Shown: positions 11,920 through 22,600 of the stretch, in pieces
Numbering within the stretch: the stretch's first letter is position 1
Layout of the letters: the number at the start of each line of letters is the position of its first letter
Assembly: GCA_002245135.1 (NCBI GenBank)
Contig: NGBS01000006.1
Coordinates: forward strand, 1 to 64,000
From: Proteromonas lacertae
Taxonomy: Eukaryota; Sar; Bigyra; Opalinata; Proteromonadidae
Length of the DNA: 64,000 nt
Direction of reading: 5' to 3'
Program-made: the position numbers and the translations under genes
The notes under the pieces: model-generated
The model's database searches: none
Told to the model about the DNA's origin: nothing
What the model saw: the letters and a program-made list of their open reading frames with translations, nothing else

Positions 11920-14102
11920 CTAATTCTTAGCTGGTGGTAATAATCTAGCCTTTATTTGTAAATAATCTTTTTTAATCTTCTCATTATTTGGATCTATCAC
12001 TCTTGCCTTCTCATAATCACTACAAGCTCCCTTCAAATTTCCTAATTTCGTTAATATTATTCCTCTTCTAACATACAATACTAATTTCCATTTATCAACA
12101 TTCTCTTTACCCAATGGTTTACTAAAATCAACTTCTGCAGGTACTTTCTCCATTAATTCAAAACATTTGTTACAGTCACTCAAAGATGCATTTAAATTGC
12201 TCTTTTGGAAGTAGCAATTGGATCTATTCACTAATGCAGGCATATAATTGGGTATTACATTCAGTATTCCACTAAACTCTTCAATTGCTTCATCAATTTT
12301 TCCATTTTTCAAATCTTCTTGTGCTTTTTTTAACATTTCATCACATTTTCTTATTTCTACGAGATGAGCCATTTCATCTTGAATAGAAGTAGTATCTACA
12401 GGTGAGTGATCGCAAATCCAAGTATAATTCGTTAAACTACTATCATATTCTTTCAAAAATGCATAACATTGTGCCTTACGATGATATAATTCTATTAATG
12501 CTGATAAATGAGCAGGATCTATGGAATTATATGAATTATTATACTCTTTTCATCATATTTCTTGATTAATGTATCACAATCATCAACACACATTTTATAT
12601 GACTCACATAACATTAGACAAATACTCCTATTTGCTATAGCAGTAAAATATGAATTAACAAAACTAAATAGTTATACAAGTATAAATTATAAAAAAAGAT
12701 ATCCCATAAATTCTGGATCAATATCAATAGCAGCAGAATAAGCATTCACTGCTCCTTTATAATCACCTTTTTGATAGAATTCATCGCCCTTTCCTTTCAG
12801 CCATATTGGATCTCTTTCACTCACATCTCTATATTATAATAAATATAACAATTCAGTAAAATAGATAAAATATAGAGTAGGAAAAAAGAATAAAAAATAC
12901 GACAGCTGCAGGATTCGAACCTGCGCGCGGAGACCACAATTGATTTCTAGTCAATCTCCTTAACCACTCGGACAAGCTGTCACTCAAATCAAATTCAGAA
13001 TTACATTAGATAAATACTTTGTGTTTCCATTTTCTCTTAATTGCTTTTTTCTCAAGAACATGGCATTCTTTGCTATCCAATTATCTTCTTCTACCTTGGT
13101 TGATTCTCTCATTGGTGTAGGGAAGATTCTTTCTGTGAAATTCAAAATCACTTTTACTGGTTGTCGTTTATATGTTAAGATGATAATTATAATACAATTT
13201 TAAGTAAAAAGATATTTGGTGGTGGAACATAAACCAAATCATTCATATCTTCAGATTTACTTGGTTTTTGTGTCTTATCATGTTTAGATACTGTTACTGG
13301 TTCATTAATCTCTTCTATTTTCAACTAATATAAAAATATAAACCAAACATTATACTTTATGAGTTTGATTTTCATTATCCTCTTCTTCATCCTTATTTTC
13401 ACTCTCATTCTCATCACTATCTGATTCTTCTGCTTCACTATCAACTTCTTTAATTGTGGGTTGAATTCCTCTATGTTCAGTACTAAGATTCTTCAATGCT
13501 TGATATACTTCTTTCTAATTAAAATATAAAATAAAAATCGATTTTAAATACTTCAGCTTCTCTCTTTTCTTCTTCTTTTAAATCATCTAATTTCTGTCTT
13601 TCTTTCTCTTCTAAACTCATTTGTTCCCTTAATGCAAAACGATTTGCTTCTGATTTGTATTTTGATTTTTCTTCGTATAATTTCTTCTCTTTTTCTTCTT
13701 TGAGTTTTATTGATTCATTTCTTCTGGCTCTTTTGTCTTGTTTTGGAAGATCTGTGATTATATTTCCCCAAATTCCTTTTTCTTTCTATTGATTACTATG
13801 AATATGTTATATACTTTAATCAATTCCATTGTTAACATCCCATCTTTGAATAAAGCTTTAGAATTATCATCATCTATCGAATCTTTCAAGTCAAGTTCTA
13901 TTAAATATGGCGAATAGTTTATTCTGATTAGTACTGGTGTAACTATAGAATTGAATTAAATATTAATCAATACCATATAAAGAAACTGAACGAGGATTAG
14001 TTCCTTTCAATGGTATTTCTAAATGTAAAATATCCTCTGTCTCTGTCCAAGTGTAAGTTCCCTATTCATGATATATTCCCTAAATAATACGTTAATTGGC
14101 AT
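11920..14102 (-). CDS. DNAAF4: Dynein axonemal assembly factor 4 (CS + TPR domains)
   Basis: Spliced from ten exons into 566 residues (exon lengths sum to a multiple of three). An N-terminal CS/p23 domain (GTYTWTETEDILHLEIPLKG) is followed by a charged coiled coil, the family signature PPPRQPVKV...F.RIFPTPMRES, then TPR repeats (DEFYQKGDYKGAVNAYSAAI; NRSICLML). In other eukaryotes this cochaperone preassembles axonemal dynein arms with HSP90, so the cell should have motile flagella. Introns: 14062-14090, 13943-13973, 13786-13814, 13515-13551, 13325-13355, 13166-13215 (AT-AC), 12829-13017 (contains tRNA-Ser), 12643-12702 (AT-AC) and 12519-12544. The start ATG lies 82 bp from the divergent SF3B6 start. 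A mixed set of intron classes in one gene is unusual. Confidence 0.93.
12643..12702 (-). other. U12-type AT-AC intron in DNAAF4
   Basis: 60 nt. The 5' end is ATATCTTTTT, the branch-like motif is TTTTGTTAAT, and the 3' end is AC. Splicing yields DPEFMGAIANRS, matching the TPR spacing (DPNN-x5-NRA) residue for residue, and keeps the frame. Confidence 0.85.
12901..12981 (-). tRNA. tRNA-Ser (anticodon AGA)
   Basis: 81 nt without an intron. The acceptor stem GACAGCT/AGCTGTC pairs fully, the anticodon loop reads CTAGAAA, a long variable arm (serine class) is present, and the B box GGTTCGAATCC is intact. It lies wholly inside DNAAF4 intron 12829-13017, on the same strand. Confidence 0.97.
13166..13215 (-). 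other. U12-type AT-AC intron in DNAAF4
   Basis: 50 nt. The 5' end is ATATCTTTTT, the branch-like motif TCATCTTAAC lies 10 nt before the end, and the 3' end is AC. Removing it gives PPPR-QPVKV, the exact family motif, in frame. No GT...AG pair at this place restores the frame. Confidence 0.85.
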
Positions 14103-14184
14103 TTTAAATAAAAAACTGGTTTAGGTTGTTTCAAAATTCTCACTCACCCAACTTTACATTTTTGATTTTTCTTCTTTCTTTATA

Positions 14185-14670
14185 ATGTCAACAGTTGGAG
14201 CAGTATGAATTTTCATAATAATTTAAATCTTATAGCTTCGTTTACCACCTGAAGTTAATAGAATATTATATGTGAAGTATATCTTTGTAGAATTTATATT
14301 TATAGGAATTTACCTTTTAAAATCACTTCGGAAGAAATGTATGATATTTTTGGAAAATATGGACCAATACGACAAATAAGATTGTATAGTTACATATTTA
14401 TTGCTTATTCTTATAATAGAGGTAATACAAAAGATACAAGAGGCACAGCTTATGTGATTTATCATGATATCTATGATGCTAAGAATGCAGTTGATCATTT
14501 ATCAGGCTTTAATGTTGGAGGTAGATATCTAATTGTTTTATACTATCAACACTCTGTGTATGGATAATTTTATATTTATATAATCTTATAGAATGAGAAG
14601 AAGTGCAGATCCAGAGAAATTACAGCAAGAAGTGGCAGAATTGAAAGCAAAGTATGGTATAGCAAAATAG
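14185..14670 (+). CDS. SF3B6: Splicing factor 3B subunit 6 (p14)
   Basis: Five exons give 117 residues. [20 protein letters not shown] opens an RRM whose RNP2 strand is ILYVKNLP. The family-specific block [17 protein letters not shown] follows, then [14 protein letters not shown] (RNP1 region) and [18 protein letters not shown], ending in a basic helix. This is the U2/U12 snRNP protein that contacts the branch-site adenosine. Introns are 14203-14235, 14277-14305, 14384-14419 and 14558-14591. The start at 14185 (MSTVGA) uses the only ATG that splices in phase. SF3B6 is shared by major and minor spliceosomes, which fits the U12-type introns seen here. Confidence 0.96.
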
Positions 14671-14777
14671 AAATAGTAGTTCAAGTAATAAATTTTACTA
14701 TTTATTTATAATAATATGTTTTTTGATTGATTAAAGAAAAAATATCACATAAATGAAAAATGTATGTTTATGATAAT

Positions 14778-15666
14778 TTATATGAAATGATTGTCCTTCA
14801 ATATAGCCATTATTTCATCTGCACTATTCAAAACCTTAGCTGATCTTTTCAAATTCGGAATATTCAACATATTTACTTTATATTTGATTTTATCATAATC
14901 ATTATCAATCTTTGACTTTATATCACTCAATTTTACATATTCAATCTTCTTATTTTTTGGTTTTCTAAACATATCAGGAGTTTGAGGTTCATTCAATGAT
15001 AAATCACATGACATTATAAATGGTAATTTCATTTCAACTGTTTGAATATCGTAACCAGTATCTCTCTCCACTAAAAATGAATCATTTTTCTCATTTTTGA
15101 TTGGTTGAATTTTAGATATATTATTTATACATTCTATTCCACTTAATGCTGATAGAATTGAACAAGTTATTCCTGAATCATTATCTGTTGATAATTTACC
15201 TAAAAGTATTAAATCTGGTTTTTCTTGTTGAATATAATAGTTTAAAATTGGTGCTACTTGTGTACTTGTTAGATGTGTATCTATTAATTCATTTGTTGTT
15301 GTAACATGAATGAATCTATCTACTCCAAAAGCAAATGCTTTTCTATCTAATCTATATTTTGTTACTTTTGGACCTATTGTTACTACAATAATCTATAATA
15401 ATGAATTATATAATAATAATATTTCTATATTCATACTTCATCAGCTAATTTTTGATTCTTCAAATCAACTGCTAGTTGTAATGCTCTTTCATCAAAATCA
15501 TTCATTTTGAAGTGTGTTCCAAGTGTATCAGTACCTAAAAGAATAAAACAGAGCAACATACTCAATTTGTCAGGTTTCAATCTTATAACTTCAGAATCAA
15601 TGACTAAATAGTATATGTAATTGATATACCTCTTTTAGCAGCAACTAAAACCTTTCGTTTAGACAT
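14778..15666 (-). CDS. ETFB: Electron transfer flavoprotein beta subunit
   Basis: Four exons give 263 residues, the usual ETF-beta length. The N-terminus MSKRKVLVAAKRVIDSEV, the central PDLILLGKLSTDNDSGIT (AMP-site region) and the ETF-beta signature near MSCDLSLNEPQTPDM are all present. In mitochondria the ETF heterodimer takes electrons from acyl-CoA and amino-acid dehydrogenases and passes them to ETF-ubiquinone oxidoreductase. Introns are 15604-15629, 15535-15561 and 15393-15436. It is divergent from the histone-fold gene across 104 bp. No long targeting presequence is visible, as in other ETF-beta proteins. The alpha subunit is not in the window. Confidence 0.95.
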
Positions 15667-15770
15667 TAAATAGAAAAAGAATAAAATAAAAGCTTGAAGG
15701 CTTGAAATTTAAATTGATTATTTAAACACATTATAGACTGATTAAAGTAATAATACAATATTAAAACAAA

Positions 15771-16030
15771 ATGTCCAAAACATATTTGCCTATGACGAAA
15801 ATATCAGCAATAGTTAAAGAAGAAACAGATTGTAACTACAAAATAGAGAGTAGTTATATGAATTATGTATATATTTATGAATAATCATGTAGATGCAAAT
15901 GTTGTGTAGTGATTATATAAGAATTGTAATAGATGAAGCACAAAGAATTGCAGATAAAGAAGGTAAAACTACATTAAAACCAGAACATATTAAAATAGCA
16001 AAACATAATTTAAAATTAGATGATTTATAA
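15771..16030 (+). CDS. Small histone-fold protein (DR1/CHRAC/Dpb4-like)
   Basis: Two exons joined at intron 15867-15892 give 77 residues, about the minimum for one histone fold. MTKISAIVKEE forms helix 1. The long helix 2 ends CSDYIRIVIDEAQRIADKEG. Loop 2 TTLKPEHIKIA leads into helix 3. The pattern EAxxxAxxEG..TLxPEHI is that of NC2/DR1, NF-YC, CHRAC and Pol-epsilon small subunits, which dimerise on DNA. I cannot choose among these families from sequence alone. Confidence 0.75.
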
Positions 16031-16136
16031 ACATATTTTTTTCTATAAAACAGAAAACACATAAAACAAGAAACAACAATTATTTTAATAATTACAATTT
16101 TAATTACAGTCTAAAATCTATTAATATTTCACATTA

Positions 16137-16494
16137 TTAAATTAATACACCATCTAAATCCGTATTATTATTATTACCATTAACATTATCAGTTGAATCA
16201 TCTAAAAATGGTAAATCGCATATTACATGATGAACATTATTATTATTTCCTATCAATTCGTCATCATCATTCATAAAATCATTATGTTCTAGACTTAGAT
16301 CAGGTAAATCATTTGTATTGTGAAATATAATTGGCTGTTCAATAGGAAGCATTTGTTGGTTTTGAAATAATATTTGTTGTTCTTGTTGCTGTTGTATTTG
16401 AACATTTGAAGCAGCTGGTGGAAATGGTATTGGATAGGATGATGATGATGATGAGTATATATTATTATTATTATTGAAACTATTCATTTGAATC

Positions 16495-16528
<34 letters not shown>

Positions 16529-17834
16529 GATAATTCATATTTACATCATTACTACCACTGTTTTCATTATTATTAAACAATAGTTGTTGTTCTAATCTCT
16601 TTTGTAATAATATTGATGGAGAAATAGGTTTTTGTTCATTATTCAATATCATACTACTGCTACTACTCCTACTTCTGGAACTATAATGTATAATATCTTC
16701 ATTTTCATCATCATGTCCTGGTGGAGTCAATATTACTAATCTTGGTGGAGGTTCTAAAGGTAGTTCATTGTTATTATTATTAGAATTATTATTTCCAAGT
16801 AAAGATGATGATGATGTATTTGATGCTGTATTTGATGCTGTATGAAAAAATGGTGAAGATTGTAAATTAGGTAATTGATTATTATTATTATTAAAAATAT
16901 TACCGTTATTTGTATTATGATTGTATTGATTCTCTTGAATATTATTGGATGATGAATTATTATTATTATTAATTTCTCTAATTCTATTATTATTATTGTT
17001 TTTATGATATAATCTTAATTTTCTAAATGCTTTCTTCAATTTTGCCTTATTCACCATCTGTTCTTCTTCACTAATTCCTTCCTCTGTATATTCATTATTC
17101 TCTTCATTCACATCTTTGATATGTTTTACTTGTTTTCCAGTGGAAACTACCCACATCGTTACACTAAACATTAATATTGAATTTAGGCCTTCTATAGTCT
17201 TACCATAATAATCAAATCGATGACTTGCTTCTGCAAATTCTGAGTCGAGTTGAGCTTGTGTGAATGGTTGGAATGTATCTGTAAATTCAAATCCATTTTT
17301 CTTTCTCACACTATCTAAGAAATCTAATGGTGGTGCAGCTAATGGTGTTAAACAGTAACAATCCAATGTTGGGTCAAATAGTGATTTACAACTACTGCTA
17401 CGAGATATTGATAATGATTCAAGTTGAGAGTCTTGGCTAAGTGCCATTCTCTCTAATTCTATTCGTAATTGTTCAACTTGATCTCTTAAATGTTTATTTT
17501 CTGTTTGGATTGAATCAAGTGATGTTGACAGTTGTCTATTTTGCTCTTTTAAAGTATTATTTTCATTTTCTAATAATTCTATGTAATTCTGTTTTTTCTG
17601 CCTGGATCTAGCAGCTGCTAATCTGTTTGAGAGTTTTCTTTTTTCTTCTTTCGATAAAACCTTTCCATCGTTTTCAGAATCAGAACTATAATCTTCTTGA
17701 ACTTCCTATAAACAATATTATATAGACGATTTCAAATACAGTGTCATTTATCTTCCTGATTTTTATTCTTTTTTTCTATGAGATTATAAAAATACCTATA
17801 CTGTTTTGGTTGAATTATTAGCTGTGCTACTCAT
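16137..17834 (-). CDS. bZIP transcription factor
   Basis: Three exons give 545 residues. The basic region NRLAAARSRQKK carries the bZIP signature (NxxAAxxSR). It is followed by a leucine zipper of about five heptads (ELLENENNTLKEQNRQL onward) at roughly residues 60-115. The remaining 400 residues are low complexity: poly-N, a run of about eleven Gln, and Ser clusters. The start at 17834 (MSSTANNSTKT) needs introns 17776-17801 and 17706-17739. It is likely a nuclear DNA-binding dimer; targets are unknown. It is divergent from MPP beta with only 75 bp between the start codons. Confidence 0.9.
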
Positions 17835-17909
17835 CGTAACTGATATTTAGATAATGGGGGTTTCAAAAAAATCTGACTTGATCTGCTCAAATCTGCAAAT
17901 TTTCATTTC

Positions 17910-19484
17910 ATGTTTTCTCGATTGTTATCACACAAATCTGCTTGTCTTAATCATCTGTATAATTATTCATATAATAGTTTTGTATTTTTGTAGATCAAAA
18001 TCTGTTAGAGGATTTGGAACAGCAAAATCACTCCCTTCTTATATTCTACAAACACCAGAAATCAAATTAACAACACTTCCAAACCAAATTAGAGTAGTTA
18101 CACAATATATTCCAACATCCTCCTTTACAGCAGGAATTTGGTTAGATGCAGGAAGTAGATATGAAACAAAAGAAAATAATGGAAGTGCTCACTTTCTAGA
18201 ACATTTATTATTCAAAGGAACAAATCGAAGAAGTATAAGAGATTTAGAAAAGAGTGTAGAAGATCATGGTTGTCGTTTAAATGCTTATACCTCTCGTGAA
18301 ATGACAGCTTATTTTATCCAATCAATCAATAACAATATTGATTTTTCAATAGATATATTGAGTGATATGTTTTTACATTCAAAATTAGAGAATGTGAATA
18401 TTAAAAATGAAAAATCAACCATAATTCGAGAAAGTCAAGATGTTGCTAGTATGAAAGAAGAAAGTGTAATGGATTTATTACATGAAGCAGCTTATGGTGA
18501 AGAAGGATTGGGCTTAACAATCTTGGGAAGTGAAAATAATATTCGAAAAATGAAAAGAAAGAATTTAAGTGATTATATCAATCTTCATTATACTGGAAAT
18601 CGAATGGTAATAGCTTGTTGTGGAGGAATCAAACATGATAATGTATTTATTTATATCTAATGATTTATAGTTTGTAAAAATAGTGGAAAAATATTTAAGT
18701 GAAGTTCCATCTCCACATGACAATATAAAACTACCTCCAATCTCTTATAAATATAAAGGAGGTGAAAAACGATTAAAAGAAGAACATCATGATGGATATG
18801 TAGCATTTGGATATGAGATAGGTGGTTGGAATGATGAAAATTGTTTAGATTTATTTATAATATTGAGATTAATTGGTGAATGGAATAGGAATAATATGAC
18901 TGGATATAACAGTAATAACAAATTAATTAGAAAATTAGCGAATGAAGAGATTGGTAGAAGTATAACTCCATTTTATGCTTGTTATAAAGATACTGGCTTA
19001 TTTGGATTGTATAATATTATATGATGTTTTTTATTATTGTTAAATAGACAAGCTGTAAGTGATAATTATCAACTACCTCAAATGTCCAAATTAATCTTAG
19101 AAATATCATTTTTATATTTTATATATATTTGAATAAATAATAATAATTTCTTTAATATTAATTCAATCATTCACTACAATGAAAGATTCAATAAATGATG
19201 AAGAATTAAATCGAATAAAAGAAACAATTTATAGTAATCGATTATTAGAATTAGATAATACAACTTCTCGATGTGAAGATATGGCTCGTCAATATTTAGT
19301 ATATGGAAGAGTAGTTCCAAGTGCTGAAATGTATATTCGATTATGTGAATTAAGAAAAGAAGATGTAATAAAGACAATGAAAAAATATTTCAATGTTGAT
19401 AAAAGATTGAGTATTGGAGCAGTTGGTGATATAAGTGATTTACCTAGTTTGAAAGAATTAGAGAGTTATAGAATTGAATATTGA
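17910..19484 (+). CDS. PMPCB: Mitochondrial processing peptidase beta subunit
   Basis: Five exons give 468 residues. The start ATG at 17910 yields a classic presequence (MFSRLLSHKS...SVRGFGTAKS) after intron 17957-17993. The M16 zinc site HFLEH (GSAHFLEHLLFKGT) is intact, marking the catalytic beta rather than the alpha subunit. DTGLFGL and the C-terminal RCEDMARQ...GRVVPSAEM blocks are conserved. The enzyme cleaves targeting presequences in the mitochondrial matrix. Other introns are 18643-18670, 19009-19047 and an ATATC...AA intron at 19103-19166. An upstream frame reading from 17854 is not needed and lacks targeting features. Confidence 0.95.
19103..19166 (+). other. Probable U12-type AT-AA intron in the MPP beta gene
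   Basis: 64 nt. The 5' end is ATATCATTTT and the branch-like motif TTCTTTAAT lies about 10 nt before a terminal AA. With this removal the spacing from MSKLILE to ELNRIK equals that of the human protein (24 residues), and the total CDS length is a multiple of three. The nearby AC ends do not keep frame. Confidence 0.65.
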
Positions 19485-19602
19485 AATTAATATTTTTCAT
19501 TTCTTTTATTTTGTTTTGTTTTTATTAAACACACACACACAATTTCTATATTGAATATAGAATTTCAATAATAAAGAATGAAATGAAGGTAATAATAGAA
19601 TA

Positions 19603-22600
19603 TTACATCATTTCAACTTGGTTTTGACATCCTTCACCACTAAATCCATCAAAACATTCACAAACTCCGGTTGAATAATTACAAATACCTCTTCCACTAC
19701 AATCTCGATATTCATTTCCTACTGTATTTGTTCCTCCTTCTGGATCTTCACTAGATGGACATTCGATTAAACTACAATCATATCCACGATGTCGTTTATC
19801 ACATAAACAGCCATATACTTGATTATCAAATTCAACTGATTCAGATTTATCAGCACTTTCTTTATATTCACCAACATGTTTATTTCCATAACCTTTATAA
19901 TCTTTCAATTCATCATTTGATAATAATTCACTCAAAGCAACACATCGACCATTTCCATTACAATTATTTGGACAATCTAATCTTTGACATCCACTTCCAC
20001 TAAATCCATCATAACATTTACATAATCCAGTTGTTCTATCACATTCTCCTTGTCCACTACATTCTAATGAAACATGAGTTGAACCTTCACTTAACCAACT
20101 CAAAATTACTAACACAGAAGGTGGAGAAGTTTGTAAAGATCTTAATCTTGGTGGTTGTGTTGGCTTAAATACATCTGGCAGAGATAATTGACTTGATAAG
20201 AAGATTTTGAATCTTTCTTTGGCTTTATCATCACTTATTTCTTTTTCAATTCTTATTATTTGAGATGATTGAGCTTTATCAGGAATTCCATTAACTATAA
20301 ATGTAAATGTTATTGTTGTTCCAGGTTGCATCATCTTTTGAGATTCAAATCCAATAAAAGATGGAGGAATTTTAATTGAAGGAGTTGGTTTATCTAAATC
20401 AGCTATATTCATTTTATCAAGAGAATCAATATCTTTTTCAGTTACAATTGCATTTTCATTGTAGGTTGTGGATATACTTCCATCTTCTTTTCGAATTTCT
20501 TCACTTCTACCACTTTCATCTATTACTGTTTTTCCTAAATAATAATCACCTTTACTATCTTTTCGAACTAATTCAAATAATTCACTTCCTTCTATTCCAT
20601 TATTTAATAAATAACAAATATCATCATTTAATGGTTTTGTGGAATTATTAACTGTTATTTTCAAATCATAAATATCACCATTTTGTTTCACATTTGAGAT
20701 TTTTACATTATAAAATAAAAATTTTTCACTTCCTTTAACACATCCCATAGTCTTTACTGTATTATAATCATAACCAATATCTTTGAATATTGTTCCATAT
20801 CCTCTCCATATAACATTTGATCCATCATAATTAGAGGAATCTAATAATAATGGATTATATAAGGAGATATCTCTTCGAAGTGATAATACTTTACAGTTTG
20901 TTATACTATAAATATCTAATAATAATCTTCGATTGTTTAATGGTGAATCAAATAGGAAAAAGCCACTCAATGTTTTATCAGTATTTATCTTTACTCCTTT
21001 TACATCGATTATTTCTACTGATCCTTTATCATTTATATTACATTGTAATGATCCTCCAATATTTGGTAATTGACTAATTTCATTCTCTAAGAAATCACTA
21101 ATTTCATATAATTTAGTATTTGAATCTAAAGTTTTAATTGTTGGAAGTGGTAATGGAGTTGGTGTTTCTTTTATTTCAATATATAATGCTAATAATGGAG
21201 TATAACCAGTTGCATCAAATGGATCAGGTGGATTTGTTATATCAAAAGAATATGTTTTTGGATCACTTCCAGAAGTATCACCTAATTTGATTGTTATTGT
21301 TATTTCTTCAAGTGGTGATGCTGTTTTAATCAATTTCAATTTAAACACTTGATCTTTCTTGAAATAATTTATTAAATCTTTTGGAATTTCTTTTGTAAGT
21401 GTTAGTTTTATCTGTTTTGTATCTCCTAAACTTATTGAACTTTCTTTATTCAATACAATTGCTTTTGTTTTATCAGCTTTCTGTTTTAATTCAATTGCAT
21501 CTGTTAATGGAGCAAAATCACCATAATAATAAGTATTACCATCTTTTACTATTTTATCTTTCATATCACTATTCTCTAATGATACATATGATCCATCATA
21601 TCTCATTAATGGGAAACATTTATAAACACCATCAGCAATATCTGAAGTAACTGAAAATGTAATACCATTATCAGCATTAAAATCAATAGTTACTGGATAT
21701 TCTTTTACTTCGATTATTCCTTTTGCTGTATAACATGCTATTTTATTATCTTTCTTATTTTTAATAAATCCTAAATCTTTCAACATATCTCCATATCCAT
21801 TCCATTTTAATTCTAAATCAGCTAATTGTCTTCTTCCACCATTTGTAACTTCAACTTTTGTTGGATGATATATTGTTAAATCATTTCGAATTGATTTTAC
21901 CGATGAACATTTTAATATACCTGTTGATAAATCAGTAGATGTTTCAACATAACTGTAAATTATTTCATTATTTTTACTATTTCTCACTATTCCTTTCACA
22001 TCAATATCAACTTCAGAAGGATTTCCTTGTAACACTCTTCCACTACCACTACTTTTTGGTGTATAAGTACAATGTAATATTCCACCTTCTTTTTTAAAGG
22101 AATTTAATAAATCATTAGCAAAATAATATGCTTTGTATAATGTAGCTGGTGATTTTTGTTTAACTAGTGAAGTAGTTGGAAGTGGAGTTAATGGATCAAT
22201 TGGATATGTTCTAACATATGGCATAACTACACCACTTATTGCTGTAAATGTATTATCAGCAGTCATTTCTACCTTCTCTTCTTTGAATATTCCATTTACT
22301 AATACTGTTGCATATAAAACTCTTCCTTCATTTAAATATTTTAATTCATCTTTTTCCAATTTATCTGAATTTGGGATAGTTGTAGCATCATTAGCTATTT
22401 CAACTGTCCTAATCACTACATGTCCTAATTCATAAAATGAAGATGTTTCTGTAACAGCTGCATATTTCCCTATTTTGTATATCACTTCTTTTTCATTTAC
22501 TTCTTTTCTTAAATTTTTATATATTTCAGAATCTTCAATATCAACAACTCCATCACCATCCATTAATAATACACATGAATCAGTAGTAGTTGGTGGAGTT

